Shown here: positions 1 to 4,854 of the stretch, piece by piece
How the letters are laid out: each line of letters starts with the position of its first letter
Numbering within the stretch: the stretch's first letter is position 1
Origin: Clostridium sp. OM02-18AC
Lineage (GTDB): Bacteria; Bacillota; Clostridia; Lachnospirales; Lachnospiraceae
DNA length: 5,407 nucleotides
NCBI RefSeq assembly: GCF_003481825.1
Contig: NZ_QULW01000036.1
Span: 1-5,407 of the forward strand
Direction of reading: 5' to 3'
The notes under the pieces: generated by a model
What the model saw: only the letters and a program-made list of their open reading frames with translations
Database searches by the model: none
Told to the model about the DNA's origin: nothing
Made by a program: the position numbers and the translations under genes

Positions 1-59
1 GTGCTTTTGTGTTACTTTCTCACAAGAAAGTAACAAAGAGGTTGTGGCCTGCGGCCTGG
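1..59. repeat. Terminal direct repeat, left copy (circular junction)
   Basis: Bases 1-59 are identical to 5349-5407. An exact terminal repeat of this kind is what an assembler leaves when it walks around a closed circle, so the two copies are most likely the same DNA counted once. The repeat lies within the putative oriT, upstream of the relaxase gene. The alternative, a true 59-bp direct repeat flanking a linear element, is less likely because the gene content is a complete plasmid. Confidence 0.9.
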
Positions 60-70
60 TATGGTAAAAT
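42..70 (+). promoter_or_regulatory. Candidate mob promoter with extended -10
   Basis: A -35-like TTGTGG (42-47) is separated by 17 bp from TAAAAT (65-70). TG at 62-63 gives the extended -10 form TGnTAAAAT. The -35 is weak (TTG only), but the extended -10 compensates. The site lies between the putative oriT and the relaxase gene, where a mob promoter is expected. Transcription would start near 77. Confidence 0.5.
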
Positions 71-139
71 AGGAGTAGTAGGATATAGGCTTTTTTCGAG
101 AAAGGGACGGGTGATTTTATAGGCACAACCATTTCGGGA

Positions 140-1366
140 ATGACGGGCCGGGGAAGTATCCGGCACAACAACAGGAGCTTTTCAGCGGCGAATGTAGACC
201 GAAGCAGGTCGGGGCAGAATGTCACCTTTTGCAACGAGGATTTGAAGAAGGTGTACCACGAACTTTTTGATGAAGCCCTGGCCGCCTACAATGCCAAAAA
301 GAAAAAGACCAGGGATAAGATACCAGACTACTATGAGCATATTCGGCAAAGCAAGCAGGAGAAGCTATTTCACGAGGCTATCTTTCAGATCGGCAACTTA
401 ACGGACTGCGGGTGCGGCTCCCCTGGAGGGGAACGGGCGGCGGCAGCTCTCAAAGAGTTTGCAGAGTCCTTCCAGGAGCGCAACCCTCATCTGCGGGTGT
501 TCAATATGGTGCTGCACATGGACGAGGCCACGCCCCACCTCCATGTGGACTTCGTGCCAGTGGCAACGGAGCAGAGCCGGGGCCTCTCAACGCGGGTATC
601 AATGAAACAGGCGTTAAAGCAACAGGGATTTGAAGGGCTGGGCCGGAAGCAGACGGAATGGAAAGCCTGGATGGAACGGGAGAAAGAGGCTCTAACGGAA
701 ATCGCCCAGGCGCACGAGTTTGAGATCATCAGCCTGGGCGGTGGCCGGCCTCATATGGAGCTGCCAGAATACAGAGCAGCGGCCCAGCGACTTGAAGCTG
801 TCCAGGAACAGGTGATAGCGGCAGAGCAAGAGATCGCGGCCCTGGAAAAGCAGAGAAAGGCCCTGCAAGGGAATGTGAAGCTGCTGAAAGCGGTGGAGAA
901 GGTCAAGCCCGATCTGGACGCGATACAACCAGAAAAGACGCTGACAGGGGCCGTCAAGGGCGTGACGGTGGAGCAGGTGAAGGAGCTGAAGGCGGCGGTG
1001 ATCCGGGGCGCGGCGGCAGAGCAGAAGGTGCGGGAGCTGAAAGTAGAAAACCAACAGCTTCAGCAGAAAATCCCCTCGATGAAAGAAAAGCTGAAGGACG
1101 CCCAGGAGCGACAGCGGCTTGAAAATGAAAACCGGCAGCTCAAAGTGCAGGTGGAATACCTGGAAGAAGATTTGAGCTGGGAGCGCGGGATTTCGGCACG
1201 GCTCCAGGAAGGGATCGGGGCGGTGCTGGACTTTCTGGATCGGCACTTGCCGGAGCAGTTCCGGCCCCTGGTCGAAAAGGCGCGGGAGCTGCTACCTGTG
1301 CCAGAGGTGCAGCAGCCGGAGAAAGAGCAAGAACGGGGCCACACCTGGGGCGGTATGGAGCTGTAA
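140..1366 (+). CDS. mob: MobV-family relaxase (Pre/Mob plasmid mobilization protein)
   Basis: This relaxase would nick one strand at oriT, stay bound to the DNA and lead it into a conjugative channel supplied by another element. Seen in the sequence: motif I HNNRSF (residues 9-14) followed by NVDRSR (18-23), and the metal-binding motif III HMDEATPHLH (126-135) with H126, E129, H133 and H135. In MobM of pMV158 the histidine of the equivalent HNxR motif is the catalytic residue. The N-terminal relaxase domain ends near residue 200. Residues about 212-350 are rich in Glu, Gln, Leu and Lys with heptad character, a long coiled coil typical of MobV tails. Only one ATG is available and it has no good ribosome site. 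In-frame codons from 119 encode GTTISG, which resembles the conserved start of the family, so the true start may lie upstream at a non-canonical codon. No coupling or secretion genes are present, so the plasmid is mobilizable rather than self-transmissible. Confidence 0.93.
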   Translation: MTGRGSIRHNNRSFSAANVDRSRSGQNVTFCNEDLKKVYHELFDEALAAYNAKKKKTRDKIPDYYEHIRQSKQEKLFHEAIFQIGNLTDCGCGSPGGERAAAALKEFAESFQERNPHLRVFNMVLHMDEATPHLHVDFVPVATEQSRGLSTRVSMKQALKQQGFEGLGRKQTEWKAWMEREKEALTEIAQAHEFEIISLGGGRPHMELPEYRAAAQRLEAVQEQVIAAEQEIAALEKQRKALQGNVKLLKAVEKVKPDLDAIQPEKTLTGAVKGVTVEQVKELKAAVIRGAAAEQKVRELKVENQQLQQKIPSMKEKLKDAQERQRLENENRQLKVQVEYLEEDLSWERGISARLQEGIGAVLDFLDRHLPEQFRPLVEKARELLPVPEVQQPEKEQERGHTWGGMEL

Positions 1367-1370
1367 AAGA

Positions 1371-1410
1371 AGCCTGTCCGGGGGACTTGAAAGAGCCGCC
1401 CGGACAGGCT
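1371..1410. repeat. 12-bp perfect inverted repeat after mob
   Basis: AGCCTGTCCGGG (1371-1382) is the exact reverse complement of CCCGGACAGGCT (1399-1410), with a 16-nt loop. It begins 4 nt after the mob stop codon. On the + strand it is not followed by a T-run (ATAATAACAG), so it is a poor intrinsic terminator in that direction. It could stabilise the mob mRNA 3' end. Because it brackets the -35 box of the rep promoter, it could instead be an operator. Confidence 0.75.
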
Positions 1411-1415
1411 ATAAT
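1387..1415 (+). promoter_or_regulatory. Candidate rep promoter inside an inverted repeat
   Basis: TTGAAA (1387-1392) and a perfect TATAAT (1410-1415) are separated by exactly 17 bp, a strong housekeeping-sigma promoter. The -35 lies in the loop of the 12-bp inverted repeat; the right arm fills the spacer and its last base is the first base of the -10. Initiation near 1422 would give a leader of about 290 nt before the rep ATG. A protein binding the repeat would block polymerase directly. Confidence 0.65.
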
Positions 1416-1524
1416 AACAGTAAAAATAGGGAATAAAATGTATTGATAATATATGCCCCCCTATGGCCTTTAGGCCAGGGAAAAAATAATAAAATATTCT
1501 CTCTCGGACAGGGAGAAAGTCGGA

Positions 1525-1556
1525 GGGGGTAATGGGGGTGAGCGGCGGGGTGTGGG
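1525..1556 (+). other. G-tract cluster (possible G-quadruplex)
   Basis: Four G-runs occur in 32 bases: 1525-1529, 1534-1538, 1547-1550 and 1554-1556, with loops of 4, 8 and 3 nt. One loop is a base longer than the usual limit of 7, so folding is plausible but not certain. The runs sit on the strand of the putative rep leader RNA. The first overlaps the possible ribosome site of the leader ORF. Confidence 0.35.
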
Positions 1557-1711
1557 AATGTGGTAAACCTGAAAGGTTTTCCATCATTTCCATGCCCCAG
1601 AGCGAGGGGGAAAAGGGGGAGGTGACTTTCTCTTTAAGGCCCCGAAGGGGCCGCTCTTTGGCTCCCCCTTTTCCCCCTATGGGTTTGCAGAATGTACGAA
1701 AAGAGGTGTAA
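1532..1711 (+). CDS. Possible 59-aa leader ORF upstream of rep
   Basis: An ATG at 1532 opens 59 codons ending at TAA 1709-1711, 3 nt before the rep ATG. A GGAGG (1522-1526) lies 5 nt ahead of the ATG. The ORF runs through the whole 17-bp stem (1605-1678), and its last codons contain the rep ribosome site. The peptide has no domain I recognise. It is rich in Gly, Pro, Arg and Ser (near residue 36 LRPRRGR, near 45 APPFPP), as expected when structured G/C runs are read as codons. Leader peptides whose translation opens a downstream rep start are known from other plasmids, for example IncFII and IncI/IncB. By analogy this ORF could couple leader translation to Rep synthesis. It may also be a chance ORF. 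Confidence 0.35.
   Translation: MGVSGGVWECGKPERFSIISMPQSEGEKGEVTFSLRPRRGRSLAPPFPPMGLQNVRKEV
1565..1579 (+). repeat. Small hairpin AAACCT-GAA-AGGTTT
   Basis: Two 6-nt arms (1565-1570 and 1574-1579) close a GAA loop in the putative rep leader, between the G-tract cluster and the large stem. It is too AT-rich to terminate alone, but it adds to the folded character of the leader. Confidence 0.45.
1605..1678 (+). promoter_or_regulatory. 17-bp perfect stem in rep leader
   Basis: AGGGGGAAAAGGGGGAG (1605-1621) is exactly complementary to 1662-1678. The 40-nt loop contains its own GGCCCC-GAA-GGGGCC hairpin (1638-1652). The structure ends 24 nt before the GAGGTG ribosome site of rep. No T-run follows, so termination is not suggested. 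Likely roles are an RNA switch controlling rep translation, a target of a counter-transcribed RNA, or a cruciform at the origin. I found no clear antisense promoter by eye. Confidence 0.65.
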
Positions 1712-1714
1712 GGA

Positions 1715-3241
1715 ATGGCGGATCAGCAAGAAGCCCTGGAACGGCTGCGGGAACTTTACAGGGAAAAGAACGAGCATTTAGAGAAATTTTTGGAGCCGGT
1801 GGAGCCGTATGAGTTTTATCGTGAGATCTTTCCGGAAGGATCTTTCGAGAGGAAAGGCCATTTTGAGGACAGGAAGGGAAATGGAATTGCGGTGACGGTG
1901 CCGAAAGGTGAGGTTGACAAGGCAACGGGGATTGCCTTGCAGATCGAGGGGGACGGTAAAGCGAAACGCTGTACCATTACTGACGAGCTGGACGAGCTGC
2001 GGGAGTTGCAAGATACCGATTTTACGATTATGTCCCCGATCTCCTATTTTGGGCGGCGGCGGTGCGGCAAAAATGCCCGGTATCTCTATGCCCTGGTCTT
2101 TGACCTGGACGGGGTGGGTATGCCCCAGCTCCGGGACACGCTGCACCAGATGAACAAGGATATTCTGCCCCAGGCAACCTTTGTTGTAAACAGCGGGACA
2201 GGGCTTCACCTGTATTATGTGCTGGAAGAGCCGGTGCCTATGTACCCGTACAACCAGAAATGCTTGAAAGAGCTGAAATATTCCCTTACCCGGCAGATTT
2301 GGAATAAGTTTACCTCCACCATCAAGGAGCCGCAAATGCAGGGGATTTTGCAGGGCTTTCGGGTTGTCGGCTCCGGCTCGAAGCTGGGACGGGAGTACCC
2401 TGTGAGGGCGTTTCGGCTCGGTGGGCCGGTGGAGCTGGCGCGGCTGCTTGATTATATCCCGGACAGCAATGGGGAGCAGCAGCGGCTTGAAGGGCTTATG
2501 AGAAAGAGCCGCCTGTCGCTGGCCGAGGCGAAGGAGAAGTACCCGGATTGGTATGAGCGGCGGATCGTCAAAAAGGAGCGACGGGGCCGCTGGACGGTCA
2601 AGCGTGACCTTTATGACTGGTGGCTGCACCGGATCGCCGATGAAATCCGGGTGGGCCATCGTTTCTATGGCATTATGACGCTGGCGATTTATGCGAAAAA
2701 ATGCGGGATAGACGAGGACGAGCTGCGCCGGGACGCTTTCGCGCTGCTCCGGCCCTACGATGATATGAGCGTGGAGGATATAAACCGCTTTACAAAAGAT
2801 GATGTGGTGTGCGCCCTGGAGATGTTCAACGAGGACTATGTGACATTCCCCAGGGACGATATAGCGAAGCTCTCCGGCCTGACTATGCCCGTCAATAAGC
2901 GGAACTGGCGCAAACAGCCAGTACATTTGCAGGGTGCGAGAGCAATCCAGGAGATTAACGATAAGGCCAATGGTACGAATTGGAGAGAAGGGAATGGGCG
3001 GCCTAAAGGCAGCGGAACGGCCCAGGCGCGGGTTTATGAATGGCGGCAGCAGCACCCGGAGGGGCGCAAGGCCGACTGTCACCGGGAAACTGGCCTTGAT
3101 CCGAAAACCGTCCGCAAGTGGTGGGATTGCCCGCTGCCAGTGGTGCGCTTTGAAAATGGGCATATAACGGTGCGGGTGTCCCCTTCCCAGGAGTTGAGCG
3201 ATTGGCTCCTGGACGCGCTGCACGATGGGGGTCAGGAATAA
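1715..3241 (+). CDS. Primase-polymerase-like (AEP) plasmid replication protein
   Basis: This is likely the replication initiator that also primes DNA synthesis. Seen in the sequence: VFDLDG with D130 and D132 matches the metal-binding DxD motif of archaeo-eukaryotic primases, and SGTGLHLYY (160-168) with H165 matches the sxH-type motif. GFRVVGSGSKLG (214-225) resembles the R-x-x-G-S/T-x-x-K segment of RepB-like plasmid primases. A helical middle region follows (about 290-370). A basic helix-turn-helix at about 438-471 (KADCHRETGLDPKTVRKWW) is a likely origin-binding domain. No Walker A or other helicase motif is visible in the 508 residues, so unwinding would depend on a host helicase. No rolling-circle HUH motif is present. 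The start is supported by GAGGTG (1703-1708), 6 nt ahead of the ATG. Expression probably comes from the promoter at 1387-1415 through a structured leader. The primase-fold call is from motifs only. Confidence 0.8.
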   Translation: MADQQEALERLRELYREKNEHLEKFLEPVEPYEFYREIFPEGSFERKGHFEDRKGNGIAVTVPKGEVDKATGIALQIEGDGKAKRCTITDELDELRELQDTDFTIMSPISYFGRRRCGKNARYLYALVFDLDGVGMPQLRDTLHQMNKDILPQATFVVNSGTGLHLYYVLEEPVPMYPYNQKCLKELKYSLTRQIWNKFTSTIKEPQMQGILQGFRVVGSGSKLGREYPVRAFRLGGPVELARLLDYIPDSNGEQQRLEGLMRKSRLSLAEAKEKYPDWYERRIVKKERRGRWTVKRDLYDWWLHRIADEIRVGHRFYGIMTLAIYAKKCGIDEDELRRDAFALLRPYDDMSVEDINRFTKDDVVCALEMFNEDYVTFPRDDIAKLSGLTMPVNKRNWRKQPVHLQGARAIQEINDKANGTNWREGNGRPKGSGTAQARVYEWRQQHPEGRKADCHRETGLDPKTVRKWWDCPLPVVRFENGHITVRVSPSQELSDWLLDALHDGGQE

Positions 3242-3328
3242 GGCACAGAAAGGCCCCTGTTACGCTTTAGAAGCCGTTTTCAGCCCTCCGAGGGTAAAAT
3301 ATATAGGCCCCCTCTCTACCGCGCCCGG

Positions 3329-3354
3329 AAAGCCGCATAAATCAAGGCTTTTTT
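3329..3354 (+). terminator. Intrinsic terminator candidate after rep
   Basis: AAAGCC (3329-3334) pairs with GGCTTT (3346-3351) across an 11-nt loop, and the right arm merges into six T residues (3349-3354). It lies 88 nt after the rep stop and 62 nt before the toxin-antitoxin promoter, so it would insulate the two units. The stem is short, so efficiency is uncertain. A second small palindrome, CCCTC-C-GAGGG (3284-3294), lies upstream and has no T-run. Confidence 0.55.
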
Positions 3355-3410
3355 GCCCCCTAAATGCGTACATACCAGGGTAGAACTTTAGAGCGTCGAG
3401 GGCGGGGAGG

Positions 3411-3444
3411 TTGTATTGACATTGTAAACAAAAAGATATACAAT
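3411..3444 (+). promoter_or_regulatory. Toxin-antitoxin promoter with overlapping inverted repeats
   Basis: TTGACA (3416-3421) and TACAAT (3439-3444) are spaced by 17 bp, close to full consensus. Two symmetric pairs overlap it: ATTGTA (3421-3426) with TACAAT (3439-3444), and TTGTAT (3411-3416) with ATACAA (3438-3443). DinJ/RelB antitoxins bind palindromes over their own promoter through their ribbon-helix-helix domain, so these are natural operator candidates. Confidence 0.75.
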
Positions 3445-3490
3445 GAATATGATAAAACGGGTTATAATAAAAGCGAAAGGAGTTGCTATT

Positions 3491-3772
3491 ATGGCGAATA
3501 CAAGTATCAATATCCGTATGGACGCGGATTTGAAGCGGCAGTTTGAGGCGTTTTGTTCTGATATGGGAATGACGATGACAACGGCGTTCAATGTTTTTGC
3601 GCGTAAGGCTGTGAGGGAGTATAGAATACCCTTTGAAATCAGCGGCGATGTGCCGAACGCTGAAACCGTCGAAGCAATCAAGGAAGTAAAGAGAATGAAA
3701 GCCGATCCGAGCCTCGGCAAGACCTATTCCAATGTCGATCAGATGATGGAGGAGCTGCTTGCCGATGTATAA
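3491..3772 (+). CDS. dinJ: RelB/DinJ-family antitoxin
   Basis: This 93-residue antitoxin would bind and neutralise the downstream YafQ-like toxin and repress the operon. Residues 3-9 (NTSINIR) form the expected beta strand, and the helices at about 12-25 and 29-44 complete a ribbon-helix-helix DNA-binding fold. KAVREYRIPFEIS (39-51) matches the family's typical end of this domain. The C-terminal half (about 56-93) is charged and likely wraps the toxin. The start at 3491 is chosen because AAAGGAG (3476-3482) lies 8 nt upstream. An in-frame ATG at 3443 is rejected because it begins inside the -10 box. The gene overlaps the toxin start by 8 nt, the usual antitoxin-first coupled layout. Confidence 0.9.
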   Translation: MANTSINIRMDADLKRQFEAFCSDMGMTMTTAFNVFARKAVREYRIPFEISGDVPNAETVEAIKEVKRMKADPSLGKTYSNVDQMMEELLADV

Positions 3773-4037
3773 CATAAGACCAACCACAAAATTTCAGAAG
3801 GATTTGAAGCGCGTGAAAAAGCGCGGTTTTGATATTTCTTTGCTGACGGATATTATTAAAAAGCTGGCGGCGGGGGAGCCGCTGCCAGAGAAGAACAGGG
3901 ATCACCAACTTTCTGGGGACTATGCGGGGTGTCGTGAGTGCCACATTACGCCGGATTGGTTGCTGATCTACGAAGTGGACGGGGACGAGCTGATTTTGTA
4001 TCTCACCCGGACGGGATCGCATAGCGATTTATTTTAG
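3765..4037 (+). CDS. yafQ: YafQ-family mRNA interferase toxin (RelE superfamily)
   Basis: This is a ribosome-dependent endoribonuclease that would cut mRNA in the A site and stall growth when the antitoxin is lost, favouring plasmid retention. The 90-residue chain keeps the family signature RECHITPDWLLIY and ends in RTGSHSDLF. Residues matching the catalytic set of E. coli YafQ are present: H47, H60, D64, W65 and H86, so the toxin looks intact. The ATG at 3765 is preferred because GGAGGAG (3748-3754) is 10 nt upstream. A TTG at 3759 would give two extra residues but leaves only 4 nt of spacing. The ATG overlaps the last codons of the antitoxin, so translation is probably coupled. Confidence 0.92.
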   Translation: MYNIRPTTKFQKDLKRVKKRGFDISLLTDIIKKLAAGEPLPEKNRDHQLSGDYAGCRECHITPDWLLIYEVDGDELILYLTRTGSHSDLF

Positions 4038-4055
4038 GGGAAGGAGGAAAGGCCT

Positions 4056-4304
4056 ATGAGCTGGGATAAAGAGAGGATTGCGCAGATACAGCTTCCCGAT
4101 CCGGCAGACGATGATCCGCACCCTCGGCTGCTCCTGGAAGGGCGTGGCATACACGCAGGAGAGGGATTTACCGCATTGTTTCCAGATGGCTGGCACGAGA
4201 TTACCCTTGAAGTGGCCTGGGAGCCAACAGGCCCCGGCTGTTGGTACATATCTACGCCTGGGTTTAAGGGTGTGAGTCCTGTGGGCCTGTTCGTGAAAGT
4301 ATGA
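4056..4304 (+). CDS. Small DUF5348-like protein of unknown function
   Basis: The 82-residue product is acidic at the N terminus (PDPADDDP, 15-22), followed by a compact beta-rich region. LLLEGRGIHAGEGF, then DGWHEITLEVAW, then a glycine-rich GPGCWYIS and a final GVSPVGLFVKV resemble DUF5348, a small family common on Firmicutes plasmids and conjugative elements. I recognise no catalytic motif, signal peptide or membrane segment. The start has an excellent GGAGG (4043-4047), 8 nt upstream. It lies 18 nt after the toxin stop, and its own stop overlaps the next start as ATGA, so it is probably translated together with the par-like gene. The neighbourhood suggests a role in plasmid maintenance, but this is inference. 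The family assignment is moderate, made from sequence resemblance only. Confidence 0.65.
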   Translation: MSWDKERIAQIQLPDPADDDPHPRLLLEGRGIHAGEGFTALFPDGWHEITLEVAWEPTGPGCWYISTPGFKGVSPVGLFVKV

Positions 4305-4771
4305 AAACGATCCGGCAGATAGCCGACGAGATAGGGGTATCAAAGACAGCAGTAAATAAACAAATCGCAAACCTTGGTTTGCGATCAGGTTTGCGAAAAA
4401 ACGGAAACCAGTTTGCGATTGATGAACACCAGGAAGCCTTGATAAAAGAGGCTTTTTCTGAAAAATCGCAAACCGAAATCGAAAACAAAACGCAAACTAA
4501 AACGCAAACCGAAAACCACGAAGTTTCCGATTTGGTTTGCGTTTTACAGGCCACCATCGACACGCTACAAGGACAGCTTGAAGTAAAAGACAGGCAGATT
4601 GAAAAGCTGACGGAGGCTCTGGTTGCCGCCCAGCAGACAGCAGCGGCGGCCCAGGCCCTTCACGCGGGGACAATCCAGCAGCAGCTTCTTACCGGGGAGG
4701 CCGGAGCGGATCAGCAGGGCCAGGAGCCGGAGCAAAAGCGCGGGTGGTTTAGTAAACTGTTTGGAAAGTAG
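4301..4771 (+). CDS. par: pSK1 Par/DUF536-like single-protein segregation factor
   Basis: The 156-residue product has the layout of the one-protein partition system known from staphylococcal pSK1. Residues 1-40 are a MerR/DUF536-like helix-turn-helix (IRQIADEIGVSKTAVNKQI, then GNQFAIDE). A threonine/glutamine-rich linker covers about 54-72, a coiled coil about 78-120 and a Gln/Ala-rich stretch about 110-145, and the end is aromatic and basic (WFSKLFGK, 149-156). pSK1 Par stabilises its plasmid by binding repeats near its gene. Here no repeats are seen upstream. Instead eight WCGCAAACY sites lie inside the gene (4366-4541). The start overlaps the preceding stop (ATGA) and has no clear ribosome site, so translation depends on coupling. 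The protein is shorter than pSK1 Par. It could equally be a replication accessory or regulatory protein. Confidence 0.72.
   Translation: MKTIRQIADEIGVSKTAVNKQIANLGLRSGLRKNGNQFAIDEHQEALIKEAFSEKSQTEIENKTQTKTQTENHEVSDLVCVLQATIDTLQGQLEVKDRQIEKLTEALVAAQQTAAAAQALHAGTIQQQLLTGEAGADQQGQEPEQKRGWFSKLFGK
4365..4542. repeat. Eight-copy WCGCAAACY array inside par
   Basis: Heptamer CGCAAAC or its complement GTTTGCG starts at 4366(+), 4377(-), 4389(-), 4411(-), 4467(+), 4491(+), 4503(+) and 4535(-). All eight extend to WCGCAAACY. Steps are 11, 12, 22, 56, 24, 12 and 32 bp, near multiples of one helical turn. The first two form a perfect 10-bp inverted repeat with a 2-bp spacer (4364-4385). The copies fall in three reading frames and on both strands, so protein sequence alone does not explain them. 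By analogy with pSK1 this is a candidate Par binding site (centromere or operator), or an iteron array. Confidence 0.75.
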
Positions 4772-4773
4772 AA

Positions 4774-4790
4774 AGCAACTTAAAGTTGCT
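4774..4790. promoter_or_regulatory. 17-bp palindrome between par and the HTH gene
   Basis: AGCAACTT and AAGTTGCT are exact complements around A4782. A second, weaker pair TAGCAA (4804-4809) and TTGCTA (4821-4826) shares the GCAA core. No T-run follows, so a terminator is unlikely. The position, 65 nt ahead of a DNA-binding protein gene, suits an autoregulatory operator. No convincing -35/-10 pair could be placed next to it. Confidence 0.45.
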
Positions 4791-4854
4791 CAATAATTGG
4801 TGGTAGCAACCGAGAAGCTATTGCTAAAATGATGATCAGAAAGGAGGAACAAAT

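Larger units (their letters stand above)
1367..1714. other. Mob-rep intergenic region: promoter, structured leader and candidate origin
   Basis: This 348-bp stretch holds several signals packed together. In order: an inverted repeat with an embedded promoter (1371-1415), an AT-rich segment (about 1411-1500) interrupted by a small GGCC-TTTA-GGCC hairpin, a run of G-tracts (1525-1556), a small hairpin (1565-1579), a 17-bp perfect stem (1605-1678), and the rep ribosome site GAGGTG (1703-1708). AT-rich DNA next to strong secondary structure just ahead of rep is a common layout for a plasmid origin. No repeated iterons are seen here, so the origin assignment is inference. Confidence 0.4.

Noticed and set aside
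1060..1593. Minus-strand ORF across the end of mob and the intergenic region
   Set aside because: It runs through the inverted repeats and the coiled-coil part of mob, resembles no known protein, and lacks a supported start.
2909..2915. A ninth CGCAAAC in rep
   Set aside because: Its flanks (G before, A after) do not fit WCGCAAACY and it stands alone, as expected by chance.
1778..3223. A 481-codon open frame on the minus strand opposite rep
   Set aside because: It mirrors rep, has no ribosome site or recognisable domain, and is explained by the GC-biased codon use of the real gene, which leaves few stops on the other strand.
1715..3241. Rolling-circle replication initiator
   Set aside because: No HUH motif or catalytic tyrosine context is visible; the DxD and sxH-type motifs point to a primase fold instead.
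3463..3468. Perfect TATAAT ahead of the antitoxin gene
   Set aside because: There is no matching -35 about 17 bp upstream, while the promoter at 3416-3444 has both boxes.
3443..3490. Longer antitoxin start at ATG 3443
   Set aside because: The codon overlaps the -10 box TACAAT, so it would precede the transcript start, and the internal ATG 3491 has a good ribosome site.
4016..4035. ATCGC-ATA-GCGAT hairpin followed by T-rich bases
   Set aside because: The stem is only 5 bp and lies within the conserved GSHSDLF coding end of the toxin, so it is weak evidence for a terminator.
4365..4542. CRISPR array
   Set aside because: The units are 9 bp, in both orientations, irregularly spaced, inside a coding gene, and there are no cas genes.
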